Shown piece after piece: positions 1-8,683 of a stretch of 64,000 nucleotides of DNA; position 1 is the stretch's first letter; every line of letters begins with the position of its first letter. Under the pieces are notes generated by a model, which saw only the letters and a list, made by a program, of their open reading frames with translations, searched no databases and was not told where the DNA came from. The translations under genes were made by a program, and so were the position numbers. Source of the stretch: Aquiflexum sp041749095 (lineage in GTDB: Bacteria > Bacteroidota > Bacteroidia > Cytophagales > Cyclobacteriaceae); assembly GCF_041749095.1 (NCBI RefSeq), contig NZ_JBGTCA010000019.1, positions 1-64,000 on the forward strand, in the 5' to 3' direction.

Positions 1-391
1 AATTGAATAATTGTAGATTGCTTCCTAAAGCAATGTGGTCAAAATCTCTATCTCTGTGCCAAATTGGAATATCAAAATAAAGTGCATTCCATGCAATCAA
101 ACAATCATTGCTTTTCCTAATTGAAATCCCTTTTTTCTTCAGTGAAAAAAATAATTGGGCAGCACCTTCTGCGGATTGATAAGGGTCAATCTGCAGCTTT
201 TGTAATGCATCGAGTTTCAGGGATAAATTAGTAAAATCATTTTCTGTTCTGCATCCCTGCAACAACTCCTGTACTATGGTCGGGCAGATGCAAACCTGAT
301 CATTCGTAATCAGATCAAACATTCTTTGGGAAATATTGTCATTTGGATCATTTAAGAAGGGAATCCATATTGAAGTATCTATTAAAACCAT
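1..391 (-). CDS. vapC: VapC-type PIN-domain toxin (C-terminus cut by window edge)
   Basis: Probable ribonuclease toxin of a type II toxin-antitoxin pair. I translated 130 codons from the ATG at 391 down to base 2 without meeting a stop, so the end lies outside the window. VapC proteins are usually about 130-140 residues, so little is missing. It begins MVLIDTSIWI, the usual PIN start. The expected acidic metal-binding residues are present: D5, E42 (in VQELLQG), D96 (in SNDCLIA) and D114/D116 (in WHRDRDFD). The gene follows the antitoxin by 3 bp, so the two are surely co-transcribed. PIN toxins cut tRNA or rRNA; the target of this one cannot be told from sequence. Confidence 0.9.
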   Translation of the reverse strand, partial: MVLIDTSIWIPFLNDPNDNISQRMFDLITNDQVCICPTIVQELLQGCRTENDFTNLSLKLDALQKLQIDPYQSAEGAAQLFFSLKKKGISIRKSNDCLIAWNALYFDIPIWHRDRDFDHIALGSNLQLFN

Positions 392-394
392 TTT

Positions 395-586
395 TCAAAT
401 TGTTCTCATATCCTCAAGATTACCTTCCCATTTTAATTTCCCGCGAAGTTCTGCCAATTCCTTCAATTTCAACATCCTTAAATATTCCCTCAAAGCAGTA
501 TCCACGACTTCTTTTTTGGTTTTGATAGCCGATTTTTCCAGAATCTCACCCATTAATTTTTCATCAATTTCAATATTTGTTCTCAT
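395..586 (-). CDS. vapB: VapB-type antitoxin
   Basis: Small antitoxin (63 aa) expected to bind and silence the adjacent PIN toxin and to repress the shared promoter. The N-terminus MRTNIEIDEKLM is the ribbon-helix-helix beta strand typical of the 'antitoxin of VapBC, type II' family. A helical stretch follows (KTKKEVVDTALREYLRM), and the tail is basic then acidic. A longer reading frame from 619 exists, but the ATG at 586 gives the canonical N-terminus and sits just after a -7-like box, so I prefer it. The toxin start is 3 bp downstream. Confidence 0.88.
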   Translation of the reverse strand: MRTNIEIDEKLMGEILEKSAIKTKKEVVDTALREYLRMLKLKELAELRGKLKWEGNLEDMRTI

Positions 587-590
587 GATG

Positions 591-631
591 CAAATATATG
601 TTATACACAAAAATAACATAAATTATACACA
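591..631 (-). promoter_or_regulatory. vapBC promoter/operator candidate: direct repeats and -7 box
   Basis: Two copies of TTATACACA (plus strand 601-609 and 623-631) lie 22 bp apart, about two helical turns, just upstream of vapB. A Bacteroidota-type -7 box TATATTTG (minus strand, 598 to 591) ends only 4 nt before the vapB ATG. If it is used, the mRNA would be nearly leaderless. Repeats at this place fit VapB autorepression. This is inference from position and sequence only. Confidence 0.45.
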
Positions 632-676
632 CAAAAGTTTAATCTTTAAAAATCTGCATAATCGCATTTTAACCGA

Positions 677-684
677 TAACTTTG
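677..684 (+). promoter_or_regulatory. aroQ -7 promoter box
   Basis: TAACTTTG matches the Bacteroidota housekeeping -7 consensus TAnnTTTG and lies 30 bp before the TTG start of aroQ. No clear -33 TTG was found at the usual distance. Confidence 0.45.
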
Positions 685-714
685 AACTTTCAAAACCACT
701 AACCTCCAATCACA

Positions 715-1134
715 TTGAAAATCCTTATCATCAACGGTCCTAATCTCAATCTCTTGGGCAAAAGAGAACCGGAAATTTATGGCAGCACTTCCTTTGAAGA
801 TTATTTTGGAACGCTGAAAACAAAGTTTCCTGATCTGGAATTACACTATTTTCAAAACAATATTGAGGGGGAAATCATTGATAAAATCCATGAAGTTGGA
901 TTTGACTTTGATGCGATCCTTATCAATGCGGGCGGATACACGCATACATCTGTTGCCATTTCGGATGCCATCGCAGGAGTGACCACACCGGTATTGGAGG
1001 TACATATTTCCAATATTTACAAAAGAGAGGAATTCCGCCACAAAAGCATAATCACCAAGGAATGCGTTGGGATGATTTCGGGTCTTGGTCTCAAAGGGTA
1101 TGAGCTGGGCATCCGGTTTTTTCTCAAACAGTAG
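715..1134 (+). CDS. aroQ: 3-dehydroquinate dehydratase, type II
   Basis: Converts 3-dehydroquinate to 3-dehydroshikimate in the shikimate pathway, in the cytosol as a dodecamer. The 139-aa length is normal for type II. Visible signatures are the N-terminal INGPNLNLLGKREPEIYG, with the catalytic Tyr and Arg of the lid loop, then NAGGYTHTS, VHISN (catalytic His) and REEFRHKS. The start codon is TTG at 715. No ATG lies nearby in frame, and starting here gives the exact family N-terminus (MKILIINGPN), so TTG is well supported. It is a single gene between vapBC, on the opposite strand, and serC. Confidence 0.95.
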   Translation: MKILIINGPNLNLLGKREPEIYGSTSFEDYFGTLKTKFPDLELHYFQNNIEGEIIDKIHEVGFDFDAILINAGGYTHTSVAISDAIAGVTTPVLEVHISNIYKREEFRHKSIITKECVGMISGLGLKGYELGIRFFLKQ

Positions 1135-1251
1135 GTTTCGGAACCCAATATCTTAATATCAAAATATCAACAAATATCCATCAGCTACGGATTCAATGGT
1201 TGTGAATTCGTTAAGCCATTCCAACCTTCAACTCCCTTAAATATAAAAACA

Positions 1252-2307
1252 ATGATCACATTTGCACCGGGACCTTCCAAGGTCTATGACAGCCTTCCCC
1301 CATACATGCAGGATGCCTATGAAAAAGGCATTTTGAGCGCAAATCACCGTTCTGCTGTTTTCATGCATCTCTATCAGGAAACAGAAACACTGATGCGGGA
1401 AAAGCTCCATGTGCCTGAGGATTACAAATTACTTTTCACCTCTTCAGCGACAGAGAATTGGGAGATCATTTCCCAATCCATAGTGCAGTCTGCAGGTTAT
1501 CATATTTTTTCCGGTTCATTTGGCAAGAAATGGTTTGATTATGCCAAATACATCGAACCTAAATGCCATGCCCATAAATTAGAGTCAGATCAAACTATTG
1601 ATGTGCAAAATCTGGAGATCGGGGAAGAATTCGATGTGATTGCCATAACCCAAAACGAGACATCAAATGCCACTCAGGTCACCAATCGGACCATCGCTGA
1701 CATTGCCAATAAATATCCCGGGAAAATGATAGCTGTGGATACCACTTCTTCCATGGGAGGAATTGAGCTGGAATTTAGATTGGCAGACATTTGGTATGCT
1801 TCAGTACAGAAATGTTTTGGACTGCCTGCAGGTTTGGGGATTTTGATTATTTCTCCTAAAGCCATTGAAAAGGCAAAATACAAGGGCGAAAAAGGGAGAT
1901 ATAACAGCCTGAACTTTATGCTAGAAAATGCTGAAAACTATCAGACCCATTACACCCCAAATGTCTTTGGTATTTATTTACTGTTTAGGGTATTAAAGGA
2001 CATTCCTGAAATCCAGCATATAGACCAAAAAACCAAAGAACGCATGAGGATCTTGGAAGACACTATTGCCAAAACAGGAAAATTAAGAATGCTGATCCAA
2101 AATCCTGAAGCCAGAAGCAGCACGGTCCTGGCGATCACAGGAAGAGACGAACTGATCACTGAAGTCAAAAAATCTGCAGAAAAAGTTGGTATGCAGATGG
2201 GTAGTGGATATGGGCCATTGAAAGCAAGCAGTTTCAGGATAGCCAATTTCCCGGCTATCTCTGATACGGAATTTCAAAATCTGATCGATTTTCTCAAAAA
2301 ATATTAG
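1252..2307 (+). CDS. serC: Phosphoserine aminotransferase (class V aminotransferase)
   Basis: PLP enzyme of serine biosynthesis that makes 3-phosphoserine from 3-phosphohydroxypyruvate and glutamate. The 351-aa length fits SerC. It starts MITFAPGPSKVY (phosphate-loop region) and contains ANHRSAVFM, a core DTTSSMGGIELE (Asp that binds the PLP pyridine nitrogen) and SVQKCFGLPAG, with the PLP-binding lysine. It ends in a small C-terminal domain. The preceding 117 bp from aroQ hold no clear promoter. Neither serA nor serB is adjacent. A related class V aminotransferase (alanine-glyoxylate type) is a less likely alternative. Confidence 0.85.
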   Translation: MITFAPGPSKVYDSLPPYMQDAYEKGILSANHRSAVFMHLYQETETLMREKLHVPEDYKLLFTSSATENWEIISQSIVQSAGYHIFSGSFGKKWFDYAKYIEPKCHAHKLESDQTIDVQNLEIGEEFDVIAITQNETSNATQVTNRTIADIANKYPGKMIAVDTTSSMGGIELEFRLADIWYASVQKCFGLPAGLGILIISPKAIEKAKYKGEKGRYNSLNFMLENAENYQTHYTPNVFGIYLLFRVLKDIPEIQHIDQKTKERMRILEDTIAKTGKLRMLIQNPEARSSTVLAITGRDELITEVKKSAEKVGMQMGSGYGPLKASSFRIANFPAISDTEFQNLIDFLKKY

Positions 2308-2336
2308 ACCTCCATTAATCTACTTTTCTTTGCATC

Positions 2337-2786
2337 ATGATTACAATCTTTACAGACGGTGCCTCCAAAGGCAATCCCGGGCCGGGTGGTTATGGAGTAG
2401 TGATGAAATACAACCAACATCGAAAAGAACTTTCAGGCGGTTACAGACTCACTACCAACAACAGGATGGAACTCCTGGCAGTCATCCGTGCCCTCCAGGA
2501 ACTGAAAGCAAGGGGTATCCCAGTGACAATTTACTCAGACAGCAAGTATGTCGTGGATGCCATTGAAAAGGGTTGGCTATGGAGTTGGCAGAAAAAGGGA
2601 TTCAAGGACAAGAAGAATATCGATCTCTGGAAAATATATATTCCATTGCACGTCAGGTACAAGCCGAAGTTCATGTGGGTAAAAGGCCATGCCGGACACC
2701 TTGAAAATGAACGCTGCGATCAATTGGCCGTAGCAGCGGCGGAAATGCCCAATTTACCTGCTGATGAGGGATATGAGAATCTTTGA
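2337..2786 (+). CDS. rnhA: Ribonuclease HI
   Basis: Cleaves the RNA strand of RNA-DNA hybrids (R-loops, primer remnants). The 149-aa length is normal. All acidic catalytic residues are visible: D in FTDGASKGNPG, E in NNRMELLAV, D in IYSDSKYVVDAI, and the late acidic site in KGHAGHLENERCDQLA. The basic-protrusion region (KGWLWSWQKKGFKDKKN) is present as in E. coli RNase HI. It starts 29 bp after serC and may be co-transcribed with it. Confidence 0.96.
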   Translation: MITIFTDGASKGNPGPGGYGVVMKYNQHRKELSGGYRLTTNNRMELLAVIRALQELKARGIPVTIYSDSKYVVDAIEKGWLWSWQKKGFKDKKNIDLWKIYIPLHVRYKPKFMWVKGHAGHLENERCDQLAVAAAEMPNLPADEGYENL

Positions 2787-2803
2787 TTTGAGTTTCTGTA
2801 AAT

Positions 2804-2831
2804 AGACAGAAGACGGAAGACGGAAGACGGA
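2804..2831 (+). repeat. Four-unit 7-bp tandem repeat (AGACGGA)
   Basis: Units AGACAGA, AGACGGA, AGACGGA and AGACGGA follow each other directly in the gap between rnhA and the next gene. This is a short microsatellite in non-coding DNA; I see no coding or structural role. Confidence 0.85.
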
Positions 2832-2915
2832 ACATGGCATGAGTCGATATTTTGGACAGCTTTTTAGATCGCTAATTATTTAATCTTTGATCCTTTTAAA
2901 AGACTGTTCACTAAA

Positions 2916-3629
2916 ATGAAAGACGCTGTATTCCGGTTCAAACAATTTGCTGTGCAACAGGACAGGTGCGCCATGAAAATCAGCACTGATGGGGTAGTTT
3001 TGGGAGCATTTGCAGGTCGGGGAAATCCACAAAGAATTCTGGATATCGGAGCAGGAACAGGGGTTGTTTCATTGATGTTGGCACAAAGATTTCCTGAGGC
3101 CACGATTACAGGGATTGAAATTGACAAAGATGCTTTTGAACAGGCCTCAGAAAATGTATGCAAAAGTCCTTGGAGTAACCGCATAAAAATGATTAACCAA
3201 AGCTTTCAGGAATTTTATAACCAACATGATGGAAAGTTTGATTTGATTGTCAGCAATCCCCCCTTTTTTCCAAAACACTTAAAATCACCTGATCCAAAAA
3301 AAAATTTGGCTTTACACAATGACAGTCTATCTTTCGGTGAACTGGCAAATGGCATAAAAAGGTTATTGGAGAATGATGGACATTTTTGGCTGATTCTACC
3401 CCCTGAACAAATGGATACAATCAATAGAATTCTTGAATTTTTAGGTTTTTTTGTTTTTGAAAAACTGGATTTAAGAGATAAACCAGCTAAAAATATTATT
3501 AGGACAATTCAGGCTTTTTCTTTTTCAAAAGGAGAAATAAAAAATTCTGATATGCATATTAAAGATAAATCAGGGAAATACTCAAAAGATTATTCTGAAC
3601 TACTCCAACAGTTTCTTATCATATTTTAG
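2916..3629 (+). CDS. trmN6: tRNA1(Val) (adenine-N6)-methyltransferase family protein
   Basis: SAM-dependent methyltransferase of the YfiC/TrmN6 type, which methylates A37 of tRNA1(Val). The 237-aa length fits. The N-terminus FKQFAVQQDRCAMKISTDGVVLGAFA is split here by reading order: FKQFAVQQDRCAMKI then STDGVVLGAFA. It is the family start. Next come the SAM-binding LDIGAGTGVVSLMLAQR, an acidic loop end (GIEIDKDAF) and the N6-adenine motif NPPFF. The last 70 residues are AT-rich and less typical. The substrate is assigned by family only. Confidence 0.85.
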   Translation: MKDAVFRFKQFAVQQDRCAMKISTDGVVLGAFAGRGNPQRILDIGAGTGVVSLMLAQRFPEATITGIEIDKDAFEQASENVCKSPWSNRIKMINQSFQEFYNQHDGKFDLIVSNPPFFPKHLKSPDPKKNLALHNDSLSFGELANGIKRLLENDGHFWLILPPEQMDTINRILEFLGFFVFEKLDLRDKPAKNIIRTIQAFSFSKGEIKNSDMHIKDKSGKYSKDYSELLQQFLIIF

Positions 3630-3716
3630 TTTTTATATAGTCTGACCATAACAAAATGTTTTTTTTAAATCCATTATTGCTGTACTTTTAAACCCTATTT
3701 TATAAGAGTTAAATTA

Positions 3717-5177
3717 ATGAATAAGAGTAATATTGGTGTCATATCATTTCTGGTGATTTTAATGGGTATTTTTTCGTCTTGTGAAGAAGAAAATATAATA
3801 CCCCCCTCACTGATCACCGAAGAAGTTATTTATCTGAGTGGAGAGCGGGTCAGATTACTTGGAAGGATCCTCACTACCCAAAATATCAATGCAAATGACC
3901 ATGGTTTTTATGTGGCTGAAAATGAGGCCTTTAATCAGCCATTGATCATTTCCTTGGGGGAAAGAATCAACCCGGGCAGATTTATTGGAGAAATTGAGGC
4001 GCTGACCATTGAACGCACCTACTATGCTAAGTCCTTTATCAATATAGGTGGAGAGATTCAATTCGGCAATGTTTTACAACTCACGACCCTCTCCCCTCAA
4101 ATTCAAAGTTTTTCTCCAAATAATGGCCCGGCAGGAACTCTCATAACCATAACGGGTAAAAATTTTACTTCGGATACCCAAATATTAATCGGGAACAGGC
4201 CAGCTGAAATTCAGTCAATAGAATTTGAATCAAGGATTACGGCAAAAATTCCTCCCCCTGGTTCAACAGCTAGGGAAACTGTGACTATAATTATTCAGGG
4301 AAGGGAATTTGTTCTTAACCAACAGTATGAATATCCTACAGGAACATTTACGAAGCTCCCAAATCCACCTATATCTATTCGGCTGAAAGGAAATATTTTT
4401 TTTCAGGACAATGAAAATTTCTATTTGGGTTTGGGAACCAATGCTGATAATTCATTGAATTCTAAAATCTGGAAATATAATCTTGGTACCGAGCAATGGT
4501 CTGAGGAAACTTTTCAAGGCAACCCATTGTGGCTGGCTTTTTCCACAAATAATTATTTTGGTGGTGGTTCAAGTACTATTGCATTCTCACCATATGTACC
4601 AAGTCGGGATTTTTGGAGAATTCAAAATGGGAATTTTGAGAAATTGCCTGATTTACCATTTGCAGTTATAGAACCGGTTTCATTTGAAACCAATCAAAAT
4701 CTATATGTAAGCGGCGGGTTAATTGGGAACAGTAATTTCAAATATTCGAAATCTTCCGGTGAATGGAGAAGTATCAATCCTGCCCCGGTTTCTTTAAATA
4801 AAACTGATTTATATTTTGTCCACAATGACAAATTATATATAGCGAGTTCAACCAACAAACAGATTTATCTGTTTGATCCAGAGACAGAAGAATGGAGTTT
4901 CTTCGGTATATATCCCGGAGATTTAGTGGGAGGAAGTGCTGGATTTGGAGTTACCATTGGTGACCGGGTCTTTGCCGGTTTAAATTATAGGTCTGTTCAG
5001 GTATGGGAACTCAATATGGTGCCAGGTTCAAATTGGATCAAGAAAAATGATTTTATTGGCACACCGTTAGCCTGGAATATTGGAGTTTTTTCAGATGGGG
5101 AGTTCATATACTTGGTAAGGAGGCTAGATCTTTCCGGCCAAATAGAATTCTGGAAATTTGATCCAAACAGGTTTTAA
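3717..5177 (+). CDS. IPT/TIG and Kelch-like repeat lipoprotein
   Basis: Predicted surface or periplasmic lipoprotein (486 aa). The signal peptide ends at a lipobox-like IFSSC with lipidated C22. An IPT/TIG immunoglobulin-like domain lies at about 128-210 (FSPNNGPAGTLITITGKNF). The C-terminal half (about 215-486) is a Kelch/galactose-oxidase-like beta-propeller, with repeated segments such as IWKYNLGTEQW and IYLFDPETEEW. It is the first gene of a three-gene operon: the TonB receptor begins 11 bp downstream. By position it may bind or present the substrate of that receptor. The ligand is unknown. Confidence 0.75.
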   Translation: MNKSNIGVISFLVILMGIFSSCEEENIIPPSLITEEVIYLSGERVRLLGRILTTQNINANDHGFYVAENEAFNQPLIISLGERINPGRFIGEIEALTIERTYYAKSFINIGGEIQFGNVLQLTTLSPQIQSFSPNNGPAGTLITITGKNFTSDTQILIGNRPAEIQSIEFESRITAKIPPPGSTARETVTIIIQGREFVLNQQYEYPTGTFTKLPNPPISIRLKGNIFFQDNENFYLGLGTNADNSLNSKIWKYNLGTEQWSEETFQGNPLWLAFSTNNYFGGGSSTIAFSPYVPSRDFWRIQNGNFEKLPDLPFAVIEPVSFETNQNLYVSGGLIGNSNFKYSKSSGEWRSINPAPVSLNKTDLYFVHNDKLYIASSTNKQIYLFDPETEEWSFFGIYPGDLVGGSAGFGVTIGDRVFAGLNYRSVQVWELNMVPGSNWIKKNDFIGTPLAWNIGVFSDGEFIYLVRRLDLSGQIEFWKFDPNRF

Positions 5178-5188
5178 ATAAAGATTAT

Positions 5189-7588
5189 ATGAGAAAAATT
5201 TTACAATTAATATTTTTTCTTTTCCTGGTTGGTATTTCTGCAAATGCGCAGCAAAAAAATGTCGTGGGAAGGGATATCGGACAATTAAAAGACCTCAAAA
5301 TAGGTGGCCGGATCATCGATCAGATCACAGGTGAACCTTTGGTGGGAGCTACAATTACCGTTCGCGAACTGACACAAACAGAAATTACAAGTACCAACGG
5401 CACCTTTAATCTGGTTTTGGACAGAGCAGAATACACGCTTGAGATCAGGTATGTTGGTTATGAAACCGTATTATATCCTTTTGTAGCAGTGGGCGATGGA
5501 AGGATAAGTCTAACCATGATTCAAGAAGACTTTACATTGGATGATGTGGTTATCTATGGTAGGGATCCTGAGAAAAACATCAGAAGCACAGATATGGGTG
5601 CCATCAGCATCAGCATGAATACACTGAGGGAATTACCTCCATTTCTTGGAGAAGTGGATATTATAAGAAGCATTGCTACTCTTCCTGGCGTTAGTCAGGT
5701 GGGGGAAGCTTCATCAGGATTAAATGTAAGAGGAGGAGGGGCTGATCAAAACCTTATTATGTTTGCGGGTGCACCTATATATAATCCTTCTCACCTTTTC
5801 GGTTTGTTCACGGCTTTCAATCCTGATGTGGTAAATGATTTCACTTTATATAAGGCGATAATCCCGACCAAATACGGAGGAAGAGGGTCATCCATCTTGG
5901 ATATCACACCAAAATCAGGAAGTCTGACCAATTGGGGCGGTGACCTAATGGTAGGTACAGTTTCAGGTAAAATCGGATTTAATGGTCCTGTCATCAAAGA
6001 CAAGGTCTCTGCTAAAGTCGGTGTAAGAGGATCTTATATTAACTGGTTGCTCGGGTCGCTGAACAATGCCGATCTGAGGACAAGCCAGGCCAATTTCAAT
6101 GATGTGAACGGAATTCTATATGGCGAAATCAATGATAACCATAATGTCACCTATAGCTTCTACCGTAGTTATGATGATTTTGCACTGGCATCTGACACCA
6201 CCATTTCATGGACAAATATGAGCCATACGCTAAGTTATCAGGGGAGATTTTCTGAAAAGTTTTCTGTCAATGCCATAGGATTTTCCACGTTGTATGATTT
6301 TACCATTTTCAATCAATCAGGTATCAATAATTTCGACCTCAATTCAGGAATCATTGACAATGGCTTAAGGTTGAACTTTACTTATGCCCTGAGTGAAAGG
6401 AACAGAATCACCTTTGGCGGAGATACTAAAAACCTTACCATCAACCCGGGAGAACTAATACCGGGAGTTGTCAACGGAGAATCTACCATTCTTCCCCAAT
6501 TGGTGCAAAGCGAATATGCCAGAGAGTCAGGCTTATATCTTCAACATGAACTTGAATTGGGGGAAAAATTCGGTTTTTCCTATGGAATGAGATACGACAT
6601 GTACCAATATTATGGGCCTCGGACTGTCAGGGAATATGCCCCAAATCTTCCACTGAATGCTGGAAATGTCATCGGTGAAAGAACTTATGGAGATGGCGAA
6701 CTTATCCAATCTTATGATGGCTGGGGTCCAAGGGCTTCTATTCGCTATTCTATAGATTCCAGGACCTCCATCAAAGGTGGCTACAACAAAATGTACCAGT
6801 TTATCCATTTGATCTCGAATACTGCCACCATAGCTCCGACAGATATTTGGAAGTTGAGTGACCGATTTTTGAAGCCACAGATTGTAGATCAGTATTCCCT
6901 GGGGATATATAAAAACTTCAGAGGAAATATTTTTGAGACCTCAGTAGAAGTATATTACAAAGACATTCAAAATGTGGTGGAATACAAAGACGGAGCAAAG
7001 CTTTTGCTACAGAACAATCTTGAAACAGAAATCATACCAGGGGAAGGAAGGGCTTATGGGGTTGAAGTCTATGCAAAGAAAAATCTTGGTAGAATCACCG
7101 GTTGGGCAAGTTATACCTATTCCAGAACCTTTAGGAGAGTCATTACACCTTTCGAGGAAGAGATAATCAATGATGGAGAATGGTACCCTGCCAATTTTGA
7201 TAAACCACATGACTTGACTTTGATCGGAAATTATAAAATGGCATCCAATGTTTCCCTTTCGGCTACCTTTTCCTACAGTACAGGAAGACCTGTGACATTC
7301 CCGGAAGCTAAATTTGATTTTGCAGGTAATTCCCTCGCATTTTTTAGAAACCGGAATCTTCAAAGAATTCCTGATTTTCATAGGTTAGATCTTTCTTTAA
7401 ATTTCCAGTTGAAAGGTAAAGGTAAATTCTATGATGGTGACTGGACATTTGCTGTAATGAATGTTTATGGAAGGAAAAACCCATTTTCGATCTTTTTTGC
7501 CGACCAGCCCGGTTCTCCACCACAAGCCTATAGACTTGCAATACTTGGTGTGCCACTTCCTACTTTGAGTTATTCGATGAAATTCTGA
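5189..7588 (+). CDS. TonB-dependent outer-membrane receptor with CarboxypepD-reg-like domain
   Basis: Energy-coupled outer-membrane transporter of 799 aa. The order is: signal peptide (1-20, ending ANAQ); a carboxypeptidase-regulatory-like beta-sandwich (about 40-120, IIDQITGEPLVGATITV); a plug domain (about 130-240, with NVRGGGADQNLIMFAGAPIY); then a 22-strand-type barrel ending in an aromatic residue (SYSMKF). It is shorter than SusC proteins, and no SusD follows. Instead a DUF4249 lipoprotein gene overlaps its stop (TGATG). The IPT/Kelch lipoprotein lies just upstream. The transported compound is not evident; this receptor class can handle siderophores, peptides or other ligands. Confidence 0.9.
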   Translation: MRKILQLIFFLFLVGISANAQQKNVVGRDIGQLKDLKIGGRIIDQITGEPLVGATITVRELTQTEITSTNGTFNLVLDRAEYTLEIRYVGYETVLYPFVAVGDGRISLTMIQEDFTLDDVVIYGRDPEKNIRSTDMGAISISMNTLRELPPFLGEVDIIRSIATLPGVSQVGEASSGLNVRGGGADQNLIMFAGAPIYNPSHLFGLFTAFNPDVVNDFTLYKAIIPTKYGGRGSSILDITPKSGSLTNWGGDLMVGTVSGKIGFNGPVIKDKVSAKVGVRGSYINWLLGSLNNADLRTSQANFNDVNGILYGEINDNHNVTYSFYRSYDDFALASDTTISWTNMSHTLSYQGRFSEKFSVNAIGFSTLYDFTIFNQSGINNFDLNSGIIDNGLRLNFTYALSERNRITFGGDTKNLTINPGELIPGVVNGESTILPQLVQSEYARESGLYLQHELELGEKFGFSYGMRYDMYQYYGPRTVREYAPNLPLNAGNVIGERTYGDGELIQSYDGWGPRASIRYSIDSRTSIKGGYNKMYQFIHLISNTATIAPTDIWKLSDRFLKPQIVDQYSLGIYKNFRGNIFETSVEVYYKDIQNVVEYKDGAKLLLQNNLETEIIPGEGRAYGVEVYAKKNLGRITGWASYTYSRTFRRVITPFEEEIINDGEWYPANFDKPHDLTLIGNYKMASNVSLSATFSYSTGRPVTFPEAKFDFAGNSLAFFRNRNLQRIPDFHRLDLSLNFQLKGKGKFYDGDWTFAVMNVYGRKNPFSIFFADQPGSPPQAYRLAILGVPLPTLSYSMKF

Positions 7589-8652
7589 TGAACATGTTGA
7601 AAAGATTGATTTATATATTATTGATTATCCCTATTTCCTGTATTGATCCCTATAAGATCGATATCCCCCAAGGTACTCAACTGCTAACGGTCGATGGTTT
7701 TATAACCACCGATCCCGGGCCGCATTTGATAAGATTGACCAGAAGTGATACCTATGGTAGTGTATTTGAGGGCCTAATCAGGCCTGTAACCAGGGCAACA
7801 GTAGGTATAAGGGACAGCGAGGGAAATGTAACCTTCCTCGATGAACTGGCAAATGACGGTGTCTATGCCACGCCTGCAGGTTTTAGGGCAAGGGTTGGGA
7901 TTTCATATTCCTTACAGATCAATTTACAGACCGGTAAGTCTTACACTTCCCTTCCTGAAAGAGTAGAATCTGTCCCTCAAATTGATTCACTTTCTTACAA
8001 GTCTATAAAATTTAATACCAATGACAGGTTAACAGACATAATCGGTGTTCAAGTATTTGCCCACTTTACAGATCCAAGTGATCAGGCAAATTTCTATTAT
8101 TGGAGAAATGGTACTTCCACATTTGTATTGGTAGCCAACCCGGAACTGTACACTTTACCTCCGAATCATCCCGAAAATCCAAGAGGCCCGGCTCCTAAAG
8201 ACTGCTGCGCGATTTGTTTTGTCGATGATGAATCCAGAATTCAAAGATTCACTCTTGCTTCCGATGAGAACTTCAATGGCCTGTCCCAACGACTTCCAGT
8301 CCTGTTTATTGAAGATAATGGATTGAGGTTTAGACAAACCTACAGGGCAGAAATACAACAAATGGCAATTTCAAGTGAAGCACATAGGTTTCTGAGTTTG
8401 ATTGAGCAGCAAACAAATCTCACGGGAAGTGTTTTTGACAATCCTCCTGCCAGTATTAGAGGAAATATCATAAGTTTAGATGATCCTGATGAGACGGTTT
8501 TAGGCTACTTTATTGCCGGCTCGGTCGATAAAAAAAATGTCTACATTGAAAACAATAAACTTGAATTCCGTCAAACACCCGGAATAATTCCGGATGATTG
8601 TCTTACGGTAAGCGGAGCCAGACTCAATCCTCCGGCAGATTGGAACCCGTAA
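7588..8652 (+). CDS. DUF4249 family lipoprotein
   Basis: Conserved Bacteroidota lipoprotein of unknown function, habitually encoded next to a TonB receptor. Length is 354 aa. The signal peptide ends at IPISC (lipid anchor C18). Then follow YKIDIPQGTQLLTVDGFI and a beta-rich domain with LIRLTRSDTYGS, both typical of DUF4249. A paired-cysteine segment (DCCAICFVDDESR) lies mid-protein and another Cys (DDCLTVSGA) near the end, suggesting disulfides or metal binding; that part is inference. Its ATG overlaps the receptor's TGA, so the two are translationally coupled. Confidence 0.85.
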   Translation: MNMLKRLIYILLIIPISCIDPYKIDIPQGTQLLTVDGFITTDPGPHLIRLTRSDTYGSVFEGLIRPVTRATVGIRDSEGNVTFLDELANDGVYATPAGFRARVGISYSLQINLQTGKSYTSLPERVESVPQIDSLSYKSIKFNTNDRLTDIIGVQVFAHFTDPSDQANFYYWRNGTSTFVLVANPELYTLPPNHPENPRGPAPKDCCAICFVDDESRIQRFTLASDENFNGLSQRLPVLFIEDNGLRFRQTYRAEIQQMAISSEAHRFLSLIEQQTNLTGSVFDNPPASIRGNIISLDDPDETVLGYFIAGSVDKKNVYIENNKLEFRQTPGIIPDDCLTVSGARLNPPADWNP

Positions 8653-8683
8653 GGAAATTAATTTGCAATAACTCCAATAATAA

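Noticed and set aside
336..743. Plus-strand 135-codon frame across vapBC and the start of aroQ
   Set aside because: It runs antisense to a clear VapB/VapC pair, has no family features, and is AT-rich by-product sequence.
2330..2566. Plus-strand 78-codon frame inside rnhA
   Set aside because: Out-of-frame shadow of RNase HI; arginine/tryptophan-rich with no known motif.
5189..7588. SusC-type receptor of a polysaccharide utilisation locus
   Set aside because: Too short for SusC, no SusD gene and no glycan enzymes; the partner is DUF4249.
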